A stretch of 64,000 bases of DNA, from assembly GCA_010015655.1 (NCBI GenBank), contig ML976672.1, positions 802,493 to 866,492 on the forward strand. Reading direction: 5' to 3'. The notes under the pieces were generated by a model. The model was not told where the DNA came from. It ran no database searches and worked only from the letters and a program-made list of their open reading frames with translations. The translations under genes were made by a program, and so were the position numbers. Position 1 is the stretch's first letter, and each line of letters starts with the position of its first letter. This document shows positions 46,246 to 58,261 of the stretch, one piece after another. The DNA is from Bimuria novae-zelandiae CBS 107.79 (Eukaryota; Ascomycota; Dothideomycetes; Pleosporales; Didymosphaeriaceae).

Positions 46246-48881
46246 ATGGGACTCCAAATGAAATATGCGCTGCTGATCGCCATCGCTGTGCTGGTGCTCC
46301 TGCCAGCAAGGGCGCATGCTTTTGGCGCAGGCAACATCGCGTGAGCTGACTATCAACACAAGACCCCGGCTATCGCTGATGGATGGCACAGATCTATTTC
46401 CGCAGTCGAAGGAAAAAACTGGCGCCATGGAGATATTGAAGACATGTTGGCGACCGTTGCGTGCCTGAAAGGTCACAAGTGGAAGTCTATGATGATCAAG
46501 GTACATACGTCTACCAGTGGCCAGGCGCATCGACTAATGTGAATGCAGCGCGTGTATTTTGGGAACTGGCTTCGCGACTACTCACAGGTATAACCCTTTT
46601 TGATTGCTGAAGGGTGAAGCTAAGAAAAACAGGCTGTAGATACTGCGACGCTGGCCAAAGTTCAAGTGAGTCGCATCAGCAGATGCCGTATTTCCGAATA
46701 CTAATGTGCGCCAAGGCCGACACGATCCGCGTTCTTGTTTGGATCCTTTCTTTCATGTCTTTTGGATATGCGACGGGCGAATTCGAGGTCACCTCGGAGC
46801 GACTTGGTGTTTACAGGCCGGAAGAGCACATCGACAATCCAAAAGACTATGCCGACAACCAGGACGCCAGGAAGTTTGATCCTCGCTTGCGAGGACCTGT
46901 CACAGATGCAGAGCTCGCTGTTGATCCGGAGACCGGAATGAAGAACTACATTGCGAACGAAAGGGGTGGGTGGGCGACGTCTGCGGGCTACATCAAGTTC
47001 TCCTTCGCCCGAGCCATCCACTTTGGACGCATGTACACAAACGGACCTAGCGGAGAAAGAGGATCAGAAGCGAACCTTTGTGAAGCTCTTCGATGTCTTG
47101 GACAGGGACTCCATTGCCTGGAGGATTTCGGTGCTCACACGAACTACACCGAGCTCGCGCTAAGAGAATTGGGTTACTCGAATGTGTTCCCGCATACGGG
47201 CGCTCAGACGCAGATGAATCTTCATGGGAAGCACGTATTTCCACTCGTGACGGGAACTTTTGGCGGGGTTGATTTCTTTCATAGTGTCCTCGGAGAAGCT
47301 ACGGACCACATCACCCAGTCCGAGGTTGATGAAGTGAATACGGCATTGTCAGACGCATTGACAAGCAACACAAAGGGCGGCGGAAGCAGCTGCTCGGCCC
47401 TTACTGACGTGCTCGGAAAGGTGCCTGGGACTAGCGGGTTGATCCAGGAAGCTCATGCTCTCCAGGCTGCGTCTGACGCACAAGCTGCCGCCAATGCAGG
47501 GCACGGGTATCGAAGCGGAGGGCACGACGACTACAGCAGCTCTCGAGCTGGCGGACTTGGTCAACATCAAGGCGCTCCACCAACTTTCGATGCACCACCG
47601 GGGTCCGTTGGCGGGCCTCCAGGACCCAACATACCAGGCACAAACACCGACCCAGCTACCATCATTCCCAAGATCTACCCAATCTTGGAGTTCCGAGACA
47701 AGGTAGTCAGGAACATCTCTGCTATCATCGAGAAGATCCCTGGCCTGGAGAAGCTGATCGAGACCATCACGGAGCGGGTAACACTTTTTGTGCTGTCGCT
47801 GTTGGCGCCCTTCGTCATGCCCATCATCAAGACGGCCTCGCAGTCCCTGAAGCAAGGCTCCTCCACGGTTATCGATTCTGCAGCAAAGCATCAGTTTGAA
47901 GTGTGGACCAACCCTCATTCCTCGGATCCTACGCATTCGATGCTTTCCAAGGACCACTTCTCGAATGTGTTGAACGCACCCGCTGGCCAGATCGCAGTGG
48001 CCATCCTGCAGTTTGTGGCGCCGCGCGTATTATACGCGTTCGACCATACCGATGTGCCTGTCGATCAAGTCCTCAATGACTGCATGCAAGTGTTCCACCA
48101 CCCTACGATGCGCGATCGCAACAGCGAGATCCAGAGGAACATGTTCTCCGTGGTGGAGAAGTGGGTACATGGCTACCGCGGCCAAGACCTGAATCATGTT
48201 TTGAGCTCCGATAGCGTCCGAGCAGGCAAGAATCACAGTGGCAGCAACGATCACTCGCACGGTCAGGGTCACGGCGCCGCAGGGGTGTCTTCTTTCTCTT
48301 CCCACGGCCACGGCGGCGGATCCCACGCTGGTGGACAGCAGCCATCGCATTCGGGCGGCTATGGTCACGCATCGTCACACGCGGGCGGCTCCAGTGGCGG
48401 TGCAGGAGGGCTCCTTGGTAGTCTTGCTGGGAATCTTCCAGGCGGCCTAGGCAATAAGATCAATCCCGCGCTCAACATGTTCAGCGGCAAGCGCGAAGGC
48501 CCCGGCGATTTTGATGCCTCAACACCCCACTATGATCAGCCGTACCAGCCGTCCCCATCTCCTCAACCCACACACGACTGGGGAAGCTTCCAACCGTATC
48601 AGTCATCGTACGCGGGTGGTCAGAGCGGCGCACCCGAATACAATGCGCCTGCGCCTGCTGGAGGAGCTGACTGGGGGCACCAAGGACAATATGCGGATGG
48701 ACATGGTGCTGAACCTGCTTACACGGTGCCGACAGCGTATCAGCAGGGATATGAGAACTACGACCAGAGCGGTGGGTACGGGCAGCAGCAGCAGCAGGGT
48801 GGATACGGAGGGTATGGACAGGGACAGTCGGAGGGCGATGGAAGACAATGGGGTGGTGGTGGCGGCAACAGCATGTGGTAG
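46246..48881 (+). CDS. het-c: Het-C family protein
   Basis: Five exons (46246-46340, 46392-46500, 46549-46587, 46633-46665, 46716-48881) give 813 residues in frame. A signal peptide (MGLQMKYALLIAIAVLVLLP...HAFGAGN) opens the protein. The family core follows: EGKNWRHGDIED, KRVYFGNWLRDYSQAVD, GYATGEFEVTSERLGVYRPE, and GLHCLEDFGAHTNYTEL, which includes the His/Asp/Glu set seen in phospholipase-C-like folds. A long Gly/Ser/His-, then Gln/Tyr/Gly-rich tail begins near residue 560. In Neurospora, het-c alleles cause heterokaryon incompatibility; in other fungi the gene is not always allelically active. The two tiny exons 3 and 4 match the conserved core without gaps. Confidence 0.92.
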
Positions 48882-49203
48882 AGGTACACGGTGAAACGGG
48901 ATTATCGGTAGTACAGGCGACTTTCCTATAGGAACGGTTACAGGTGGTTGTAGTAGTAGCAGGATCTCCTTGACCTAATCAGACGAATGTTTGAGCTTCG
49001 AGCAGAGATGTCGGTTCGTATTATTTCAAAGTTCTCTTTTTTTTGGTAACTACACACATGGGAAGAAGTAAATGTCGCTTCGAGATACAATGCCCCTTTG
49101 CCAAAATGAACGCCGAGTAGTATGCTAGGCAGTCGATGGTGGAGGACGCGGTGGTGTTACAGTAGAGATACAGGGAGGTCGGGTAAAAGATTGAAGAAGA
49201 CGT
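48882..49203. other. Convergent 3' regions of het-c and HSP10
   Basis: No gene recognised. Confidence 0.4.
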
Positions 49204-49766
49204 CTACTCGTTGATCTTGGCCAGGAGCTCGTGGTCGCGGAAGAGGGAGTACTCCTCCTCGCCGACCTTGAGGGGCGAGCCACCAAACTGCATCACCGTC
49301 AGTACAAATCTAACATGTGACTTTCTCGTTTCAGAGCCAATTGATGGAAGAGAGCGTCGCATCAGTCCCGAAAGATGGTTAACGGTTCGACAGCACAGAC
49401 CGGAGTCTAGTCGATAGTGTTGGTGGTTATCATCATCGCGGTCGCTCCCTCCCTTGTTCTGCTCCCGAGGGGGTTCCCACGTACCTGCGGAATGAGCACC
49501 TTGTCGCCCGGCTGCACGCTGGGTGCTACGCGCTTTCCGTCCTTGTCCAGTGCGCCGGGGCCGACGGCGAGCACCTTGGCCTCGTTGAGCTCCTTGACGG
49601 CGCTGTCGGGCAGGAAGATGCCAGTTGCGGTTTTGGCCTCGGGCTTGATGCGCTGGACGAGGATGCGGTCGAGAAGGGGCGCGATGCTGCGGATGGACTT
49701 GATGGCAGACTGTGGCGGGCTGGTTAGTTGACATGCGCGTGGGAGGTCATGCTGCTGGCTTACCAT
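49204..49766 (-). CDS. HSP10: Mitochondrial 10-kDa heat shock protein (GroES type)
   Basis: Three exons: the ATG alone (49766-49764), 49709-49485 and 49287-49204, giving 103 residues, the standard length. Seen: IRSIAPLLDRILVQRIKPEAKTATG at the start, the mobile loop TATGIFLPDSAV, KVLAVGPG, PGDKVLIPQFGG and YSLFRDHELLAKINE. It caps the Hsp60 chamber in the mitochondrial matrix. The second intron is long for this window (197 nt). It shares an intergenic region of about 140 bp with the oppositely directed PP-loop gene, and a heat-shock-like element lies there. Confidence 0.95.
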
Positions 49767-49884
49767 TGTGATGGGCGGGTGTCACAGAGCAAAAAGGGGT
49801 ATCTCAAAGGCGACAGCGGTTGGTATAGAAGAAGAGTGAGGTTGTATATTCGGGGAAGGAACGATGCGTGTTTTTGAAGCTTTG

Positions 49885-49897
49885 GAAAATTCTAGAC
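49885..49897. promoter_or_regulatory. Heat shock element-like site
   Basis: GAAAATTCTAGAC contains GAA, TTC and an imperfect GAC unit at the 2-nt spacing recognised by Hsf1. It is about 120 bp upstream of the HSP10 start codon, in the bidirectional intergenic region. Confidence 0.45.
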
Positions 49898-49907
49898 GTC
49901 GTGGCCC

Positions 49908-52057
49908 GTGCCTTCCGAAGCTCTGCGCAACCTCGGGACTGCATCACGACTTCCTCAGCATGCGTGCAGACCCACCGTCACTTCCTCCTTTTGCTCCCTC
50001 CTTCCTCCTTCTTGCGTCGCGGGCGGGGTCAACACGGCGTCGTTTATGTGGACGCGCAATGTTGCCTGTCTGAGGAGCTGTTCCTCTGCACGCGTCCACC
50101 TGCAGCATGCCAGTGTGAGGAGCTGTTCCTTGGAACGCACACAGGATGCAAATCACGCACCCTTTAGGACAGCACCCCGGCTTGCGCACACACAGAGCGC
50201 CCTGCTTCAGGGCGAGGGTGCAATTGGCGACGATGAGTTCCTCGACGCCCTTTACAGTGTCTTGCCGCGGGTGCACCGCCAGCAGCAGCCGCGCCCGGTA
50301 GGCCTGGCCGTCAGTGGAGGCGTGGACTCGATGGCACTGGCGACCTTGTATGCCAATTGCTACGCAGACGCTCCGCTGCCAAACCTGCATGGTTTCATCA
50401 TCGACCACAAAGCGAGGCCCGAGAGCACCGAGGAAGCTCACTGGGTTGCTGAGCAGCTATCGACGTGTAAGGCGCCCTGCTATATAGCCCGTATAAAAGC
50501 TCACAAACAGCAGTGGGCTTCCAGTCCACCATCATCCCGCTCACCTGGCTCCAAGGCTTCGACCCCACGCGCAACATACGATTTGAAACCGAAGCCCGCA
50601 GAATGCGTTATCAGGCGCTGGGCACAGCCTGTAGGGACAAGGGCATCAACTCGTTGCTGCTGGCACACCATGCAGACGACCAGGCAGAGACGGTGCTGAT
50701 GCGCCTCCTCCATGGGCGTCTTAGGTCAGGCCTGCAGGGCATGAAGAGCGTCGAGTGGATACCCGAGTGTTATGGCATTTATGGCGTGCATCACAGCGGC
50801 TCCCCGCCACCAAGAGGGGACTCAACCTTGGCCTTGGTGGAACATGGGGGGATCGAAATACTGCGGCCGTTGCTACGCTTCGAGAAGAGCAGGCTGATCG
50901 CGACATGTGAGAGGCACAACACTCGGTGGGCAGAAGACAAGACGAATCAGGACCCGACATTGACCTTGCGCAACGCCCTGCGGTACGTCGTCAACAACCA
51001 CCAGCTTCCCAAAGCCCTGTCTAAGGAACCCCTATTGAATGTCGCCCATACCATCCAATCCCGCGTGGAAAAGTATCAAGCAGCAGCAGAGGCCCTGTTC
51101 AACGCCTGCCCCCTGAGGCTCGACATCAAGACTGCATCTCTCGTGGTGCGTCTGCCGCCCGTGGACGCTCTCTTTCCCGCTGCTGTCTTCGTCCCATCCC
51201 CATCAGACAAGGTACAAGCCCGCAACACCGCTCAATTCCTTCTTGAGCGCGTCGTTGACCTCGTGTCACCCATGGAGAAACCCACAAAGGAAAGCGTAGC
51301 CAACGCTGTGCTGTCCGTGTATCCCAGCCTCGCCCCGGACTCCTCTGAGGTAGTCCAGCGAAAGAGCTTTACCTGCTGCAACTGTTGGTGGAAAAAATCT
51401 ACATCCTCTTCTGCATTGAAACGCGCCGAAGGAGACCCACCTGTGGATCAGCTAAATGAGTGGATGCTTGCGCGGGCTCCACTTTCCAGAGAAGAGGTCG
51501 GCTCGCACTCGATAGATTTCCCACCCGGGAGACAGTCTGACTGGCATCTCCTCGACGGCCGCTTTTGGATCCGCGTCAACAATCTGAACGACCGCAATAT
51601 CTTGCTGAAGACCATTACTGACGAGCAGCTGAACGAGCTACTGCAGATCAATTCGAACAGCAAATTCAGAGGGGACCCCTTGGATCCTGAAGCGGCATTG
51701 CACGACCTCCGCAAAAACATACGCGCGGTATTAATGAAGACGAAACCGCACACGGTACGTCGTCACCTGCCTGCGCTGTTCCTCGCGCCGCCTCCAGACA
51801 ACCCAGATGCGGAGCCGACGCTCCTCGCTATTCCTACGCTTCAGTCCAGCCCTCAACCCGGCAGCCGGGCTGAGGAGCACTTGAAATGCGCGTGGCAAGT
51901 GCGGTACAAGAAAATCGATCCCGGTTCCCGTGCCCTCTTCCAAATACTCGCTAGGGAAAAGAGACCAACGACTAGCAGTGATTCCTCTACCCGCCCGCGA
52001 AAGGTGACGAAAGCGCGGAGACCCACTGGAACGACCTACAAACGAACTGTGGTCTGA
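49908..52057 (+). CDS. TilS-type PP-loop tRNA(Ile)-lysidine synthase-like protein
   Basis: Two exons (49908-50466 and 50511-52057; GTAAGG donor, AACAG acceptor) give 701 residues. The N-terminal PP-loop ATP site is LAVSGGVDSMAL (about residues 130-141). Further family blocks are FIIDHKARPEST, LLLAHHADDQAETVLMRL and ILRPLLRFEKSRL, then DKTNQDPTLTLRNALR. These match the TilS/TtcA-like N-type ATP pyrophosphatases; bacterial TilS makes lysidine at position 34 of tRNA-Ile(CAU). A mitochondrial role is likely in fungi, and the first 100 residues are basic and low-complexity, as in a targeting signal, though the start is uncertain (other ATG codons follow). The C-terminal half is fungal-specific. 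Confidence 0.85.
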
Positions 52058-52582
52058 AGGTGCCACTGAGTGAGGAAATAGCATCGAGTGCTTTCGCACT
52101 GGGGCAAGAGAATGCCAGGTAGGAAGAATAAAATATACTACATATTACACTCGCAAACAGTGATAGTTGAGGAATGCACGTGTCCTGGCTATCGAACGTG
52201 TCAGACACTGTGGCTTTGCGTGCCTTTGAATGCTAGTTCCCACCTGACGCAACTTGACAAAACAGGTGACGTTGGGCCCTGCCTGTGTGAAGCGATCTCC
52301 AGAGTATCGCGCGCAGAGTTTCAAGTCACGCGAGCCGTGATTGTGTTGTTCATCCTAGAGTAACACAAAGGACCAAGATAACAAGAGTCTGCCATTGTAT
52401 CACCTATCCTGGAGTAACACGGAGGACTAACACATTGTGAAAATGATGTGTTCTCGTTGACCCTGTACCTTTGCGACCTTGACTAGGTAAAGATCATTGG
52501 TATTCTCTCCGAACTGAGGACTATGGCACCTGCACATTTGCGGTGACATGATGGTCCCAGGGGTCCTCGTTTACGCGTTCAG
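52058..52582. other. Intergenic, no gene recognised
   Basis: Holds two imperfect copies of a short stretch (ATCCTAGAGTAACACAAAGGAC near 52352 and ATCCTGGAGTAACACGGAGG near 52407). No coding signal. Confidence 0.4.
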
Positions 52583-54453
52583 TCACACAATCTTAAAAAC
52601 CTCCATGCTAGGATGCAGTCCATCAAGCTCGGCCATGAGCCTCAGAACACTGCCATCGCCGACTAGTGCCCACATCGCAGTGTCTGTGCCGCTCTTTTCA
52701 ACCGACCTGAAAATCAACGGCTGATCTAGCGCATCGGCGATTACGATCGCGTCCCCTGGCTTCGCAGTGCCCAGAGATATGCCGAAGCGGCCTGCTTGCG
52801 TCAAGAATAGCGTGTGTCGAGTCCGGAAAAGGAGCATAGAGACAAAGCAATTGAAGTGGTTGAGTATATCCGCTGCTGAAGCCTCATAGACTGCCTTGTC
52901 GCCGCCCTCAACTGCTTCGGCCGATTCCTTATGGGTCACTTGCCCAAATACGAGGTTGTGCAACAATTCAGTCGCACCGCCATCGTCCCACTTCCAGTCC
53001 TGATCCTTCAAAAACCGGTCAAACATGTTCAGAATCGCCAATGTGGAATCTTTCGTCGTATCGCCCAGAAGGTGCGTGAGTTGCACTGGCTGGAGTCTAG
53101 TCCCATACAACTGCTATGCCTGGCCATTAAACAAACATACATCCCGCACAAATGGCTTCACCAGCTCCAACAGCTGCACTCGATTTATACTCGAAGTACC
53201 GTCATTGCGTAGAATATGCGCGAGCCTGGGTATCTCCAAGCTAGTCAAAACCACGGAATCTGGTTTGTGGCCCAATAGCTCCAGGATGTGCTAACGCGCA
53301 TCATACTTGGGATACTCGGAGCACCTCCGTTCTTTGAGCTGCGGTCCGCCGGACCAGTCCGGTAGAGTTACTGTGTTCAACGGTGCGCGGTTGAGCTTGG
53401 AGATACGCGCCAGCTCTGGAACCCATGAAGGAAGCACGTCCGAAGGTTCCACCTATGCCTTCTCAGAGTCCGCGAGCGCGCTTAGAAAGAGTATCTGGAA
53501 GTCTCCTTGACTGAGCGCCCACCAAGTCGTCTCCGTATACACCTGCGCAGCTGATTTCTTTTAGTTAATAGTAGGGAGGGTTAGTCTTGCTGTCTCAGGG
53601 CTTTTCCGTTTCAGTATGCCGTAGAGAGCGTAGATCTTGTCCTGGGGGAGGTAGCATTTCCCGTCGAGGGTGTACTGGAGGATGCTCGAGAGTTTCCAGT
53701 GCTCCATGCCGGGCCAGTTGCCCATGGATAGGCGGAGCAGTTGTAGTCGCGCGAGGGAAACTGCGCGCGAGACGAATGATTGTGAGGTCATGAGGGGCAG
53801 GGTGCCGGAGCGGGTGAGGAGGAGGATGTCGTTGTGCGTGGGGACGACGACTTCTTGTAAGGTCCACATGCGTTCGTGCCAGGGGTAGAATTGGAAGTCC
53901 CGCATTACAGAAACTTTTAAGGAAGTCAGCTAAGAAGACAACTGCTCATTTACCAAGTGGACGACTTACTCTCTGCGGCAAGTTCCTCACTCTTTTCGGT
54001 CACATCTTGTCCAGCGTCTCTGCTTCCGTCTAGAATCCGTCTCAACACAAGCACCGCATCTTCTGTAAACCCCGTCATCCATATTAGCACCTTAGTGCAA
54101 TTCTCATAAATCTCGTCCATCCTCGCTAGGTTAACATTCTTGTCTTCGTCAGAGCTCTGATTGACGCATATTTGGTCCAACCAGATGGTAACCGAGCCTT
54201 CACGCTTCCGCAGACACCGCAGGATATCGCTGCAATTCCTCGTCACTTTGATAGGCGCTCCATTGCAGTACGCCTCGCTATCGAAAGGCTGATTATCCTA
54301 TGTGTACGATATAGCTGCGTAGGTAGGCGGCTGGTCGTAGCTGGCTTCTTCTAAAGTGAATCTACGTGCATCGCTGCTGTTCTCCGCGGGATACAGATGT
54401 AGAACTCGGAAGAGGTTTGGGCCTGAGAGTGGGAGGTAGTCGAACTGCTTCAT
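52583..54453 (-). pseudogene. HET-domain gene with several nonsense codons
   Basis: From the ATG at 54453 the frame reads MKQFDYLPLS and EEASYDQPPTYAAISYT, then TAG (54300-54298) where the invariant Trp of the HET signature SYTWGD is expected, and on to VTIWLDQICVNQ, the second HET signature. A GTAAGT intron starts near 53970. The middle part has RDFQFYPWHERMWTLQEVV, and the tail (53110-52583) has LTQAGRFGISLGTAKPGDAIVI, the usual HET C-terminal block. Further in-frame stops occur, for example TAG at 53455-53453. HET proteins control non-self recognition; this copy looks inactivated by point changes with little rearrangement. Confidence 0.75.
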
Positions 54454-54922
54454 GGTCGTAGTTAAAGGTATCCCCGCAGTGTTCTAGAATCGTAAAAGGT
54501 CATATCCCTACATCTTCTAGGTAGCACTTCGCGTTTTGTCTCTTATTTAGCAATCTGGACCTCATCTGAGGGAATCATTGCTGCGACATGCACGTCTTCG
54601 TGTTGTACCGATGAAAGGAAGCTTGGCTGTCCTATACAAAAGCTAAGAACATTTTGCTGCACCTTGGCGCAGCTCAGCTGAATGTAACCGCTATTAGTAA
54701 TGGTAGGTCTGTCTGCCACCTTGCTGGACCTCGATGGTGTTCTATGTGGTTCTCAAAACCGCTCAGAAGGTTCCCCGCCTCTTCAAGGTGAACTGCGCCA
54801 TCACAACAAACCCTTTAAACACTCATTCTCTTATGGGAAAAGACTGCCCTCAAATAATTCCAAGCTCCTTTCAACTCCTCGTCCCTCATTCGATCAAGTA
54901 TCCTTGGATCTAAATGCCAAAT
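54454..54922. other. Intergenic, no gene recognised
   Basis: Upstream region of the HET pseudogene. Nothing else supported. Confidence 0.35.
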
Positions 54923-55257
54923 TCATGACATGTTAGATCCCTTCAGGTCGTCTTTCTTGCGTGGATCCAAGCTAAGGCTTCGCAGCGCCGCATTGGCCAT
55001 GTGCTCGTCAACCATGTATTTGATGTTGAGGTACTGTGGGCTTGAGGGTCCGAAAGTCGCAAGCGCGTTGCGCATCGACGACTGAAGCTGCGGGTCATGA
55101 TTAGCTCTCGACTGATCTATCGGGAAGGAGGAAGCCAAACTGGCATGAAGGGTGATGCGCATGAGAAGTGGTGATGAACATGCGAACGAAGTTTTAGTGC
55201 GGGGTTAGGCGTGCTGTCACTTACCGAGGCAAGAAGGTCGTCTTGCTGCGATGACAT
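54923..55257 (-). CDS. Possible small hypothetical protein
   Basis: A stretch from MRITLHASL (ATG at 55162) reads through RNALATFGPSSPQYLNIKY and ANAALRSLSLDPRKKDD to a stop at 54923. Upstream, MSSQQDDLLAS (from 55257) is followed by a strong GTAAGT donor, and GCCAG at about 55138 could be the acceptor, but that join shifts the frame. The exon structure is unresolved. No family recognised. Confidence 0.25.
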
Positions 55258-55606
55258 AGTTGGATTGTTGTGAATGTTAGGGTTTGCTCTGAGCCCTTCC
55301 AATGTTGTTTTGTGCGAGGTTTATCTGGAGGTTAAAGACGCTGGCTAGTGGGGTTAGAGGAGGCGGATATCCTGCAACAGAAAGCGCGTATCAAAAGATT
55401 AAAGGGGTCTACAACTCGCCCTATTATCAATCGCGTTATTGCTTCCAATAAAATACTTCAGCATTAAAGTTACAGTACATGTGGTAGGCTGGTTAGGTGG
55501 CCGTAGGTTTATGTGAGTTTCAAAGTCCACGTAACGGCGCCCTACACCCACAAAAACCTCGCCAGAACTTCAAAAAGTCAAAAAGAAAGCGCTTATTCGT
55601 GAAATG

Positions 55607-55712
55607 TGACAAGAGTGGGATTCGAACCCACGCCTCGAAAGACTGCGGTTTCAGCTGCTCTACAGAGGAGCTTGCCTAAACACAGCGCCTTAGACCACTC
55701 GGCCATCTTGCC
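55607..55712 (-). tRNA. tRNA-Leu(TAG) with intron
   Basis: Read on the minus strand: GGCAAGA pairs with TCTTGTC (one G-T pair) and A is the discriminator. The D arm (TGGCCGAGTGGTCTAAGG) has the A box, and the T arm GTGGG-TTCGAAT-CCCAC is perfect. The anticodon stem CTGTG pairs with CGCAG, with one G-T pair. The loop TTTAGG gives anticodon TAG (55678-55676). About 26 nt of intron follow position 37, the normal site. A long variable arm fits leucine. A T-run downstream (near 55580) is the terminator. Confidence 0.85.
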
Positions 55713-58261
55713 TAACGATTTTTGTGAAATTTTCCAAATCAAAATATATATGAACAGAAACAACGGATGTCAGGCAGTCTATAAGCCCAGGCGCAAGCGT
55801 CTATAGAGAATTTGACGTTGGGCAGTTGGAAGTGGGGTTTACATAAGTGTGGGCACTAGTACAGTAAAGCATACATTGGCGAGCATCACTCGTCCATGGC
55901 TCACTACCAATCAAAGGGGACCTTTAAACAAATCTGCCATATTTGCGATATACTCAGGTGCATCACATAGATTTTAATCGTTGCCATCTATCACTTAAAT
56001 TTGTCAACGGAAAATCTTTCAGGTGTCTCAATATTGTCAACTGCACATTTGCGCAAGCGTCGTACGAAGAGGCACAAATGCCAGAGGTTCGAAGTGTTGT
56101 ACAAACGAACACCAAGAGCACTAAATTGGGATTAGGGAGTAGTTTGTATGCGCAATTGGAAATTACATGCTGCTGGACTGGGCACACGGAGTGAAAGCTG
56201 CTAAAGTGACGAAGAGATACAACGTCGCATCACTGCGAATCGAGCGAGCATTCCACACGCAGGATTAGTCTACGATGTTAATACTGGAATAAAGTATGGA
56301 AGAAATTTAAATTCTTGGTTGTCTGCACGAACCAAGTTAACCCAGCGGCGAATCGATGATGGCTGCAGGAAGTTGACCTCTTGCTGTAGGTCGTGACCGT
56401 GTTAAGGCGGATACTATGCTGCTTTTCCACATCTTCATAGTGCGTAAAATGTGTGAAAAACGACAGCGATAATGCGCCTCACCTTCCACCGCAGAAGACG
56501 TTGCATACACCTTCCTACATCCTTATTCAAGATGCTTCAGCGTACGCGGACTGAACAGAGTCTTATCAGAACAGTACGGACGTATCGAAGTCTAAAAATT
56601 ATACTGCGCAATTATCCCGTGATAATGCGCGTTGTTGCTGATAATGCACGCAGCCAGACAGCCCCAGGTTCCAAGCCAGAGTCCCTGTACGTGTCCAAGC
56701 TACCAGAAGCTCATTATCAATTTTCATGTAGAATGATCGATATATTGAGCAATAGCAGTAGGCTTTATGTGATCAGGCCGGTAATGAAGTTATCAGCGTA
56801 GTGATTTGGTCTACTTTAATGCCAGTTAGACTCTTTGAAGTGACGACGTCCTCCGACGCGTGCGAGCGCCATCGACCAATATGAACGACTACACGAGTTG
56901 GGAATGCGTGAGCACACACAATGAACACCTGCTTTGGCTGTACCTGGCTATAGAATTGTTTGAGCCCACCGAATACGCGTCAGCGCCAGATTTGCATTGG
57001 ACGTTGTTGAAGCGCCATGCGCCTATCACCACCCACGCAACCAAACAGTTTATCAATTCATATTCGCCATCCTCGTCAGCACCCATTCCCGAATCTTAAA
57101 ATTTCTCCGAGCGATCCCTTATCCGCAGAGCCACAACAATCCTCTCCTCGCCGCGCAAGGTAATACCTCCACACCATTCCAACATGAGCACCGTCCAGCA
57201 AAACACCTCCCACTCTCACCACTACCCACCATACCAAACACCCTTACCCGTCCTCTCACCTTAAAAGCCGACTAGAGCCTGGTGCTAAAACGAACAAACA
57301 CCTACACGCAAACGTGCGGCTCCGCCCACTTCCCAGGTAGTTCAAAACCCCACTCACACTCTACCGTCATTCCCAAAAGCCCAACGACGCCTGCTATTTT
57401 TGCAGCGCGCTTTACAAATAAACCAGGTAGGTACACGGCGAGCAACGCACAGTACATATGTGCAGCGTCCTCTACAGCACCGTGCGAATAGCGCGAACAC
57501 AGCACAAATCCGCAAACCCCTCGCGGCCAGTGAAAAGCACGTGTGAAGTATCTAGGTACGAAGGTGTAGACGTGGGCGTTTTGAAGAGTAAGATTCAAGG
57601 CCGCGGGAGCCGCGCCAAGCTGCAAGCACGGTGGAGCAGGACGTCCGTGGGATGAGTCACTCGACGTGTTTCGAATACTGAGAAGCTTCTAGCAACAATA
57701 GCAAATCCCTTGACTGTACCGCGGGTGGTGAGCACAGCGCGACTATAAGGAGCGTTCAGAGCCAGTCATCGCGGTCCCAAGGCATGGACCACCCGCACAT
57801 TTCGATAGAGTCACTACCATAGGGGTTAGTCACCATGATGATTCATGCCACGAGTCACCGCAGAGGAGTCATTGTGTAATAGAGACGGATATATTAAAGA
57901 GAACACCCCCAGAGGTTTGAGCCTGAAGGGCCACCTCGCCACTACCGCGCGGAAACTTGCAAGGACAGTAAACATTCACAGAGCCGACTTCTTCATCGGC
58001 AAAAGCATCGCAGCCGTCACCAGGAGGAGTCAATCAACCGAAGGGAGACTACGCTCCGGCCGGGGAAAAAATTAGTACAAAAGGAAAAGAGAAGGAAGAA
58101 CCGATCGTGACGTGAGGGCGACAGGGGATCAACCTTACAGGCACTGAACAACAAGGACGAAAGGAAAACTTTTCATCGGGGCCGAGCTGGCGAGGCTATC
58201 CTCACCGGCTCCCTTATAACCACTGATACTGATCCGGACCGACTCCGGGAGGCGCAAATAT
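55713..58261. other. Intergenic, no gene recognised
   Basis: About 2.5 kb with only short unsupported frames. A TGAGTCA site (57653-57659) matches the Gcn4/AP-1 consensus but is downstream of the bZIP gene, so its role is unclear. Confidence 0.35.
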
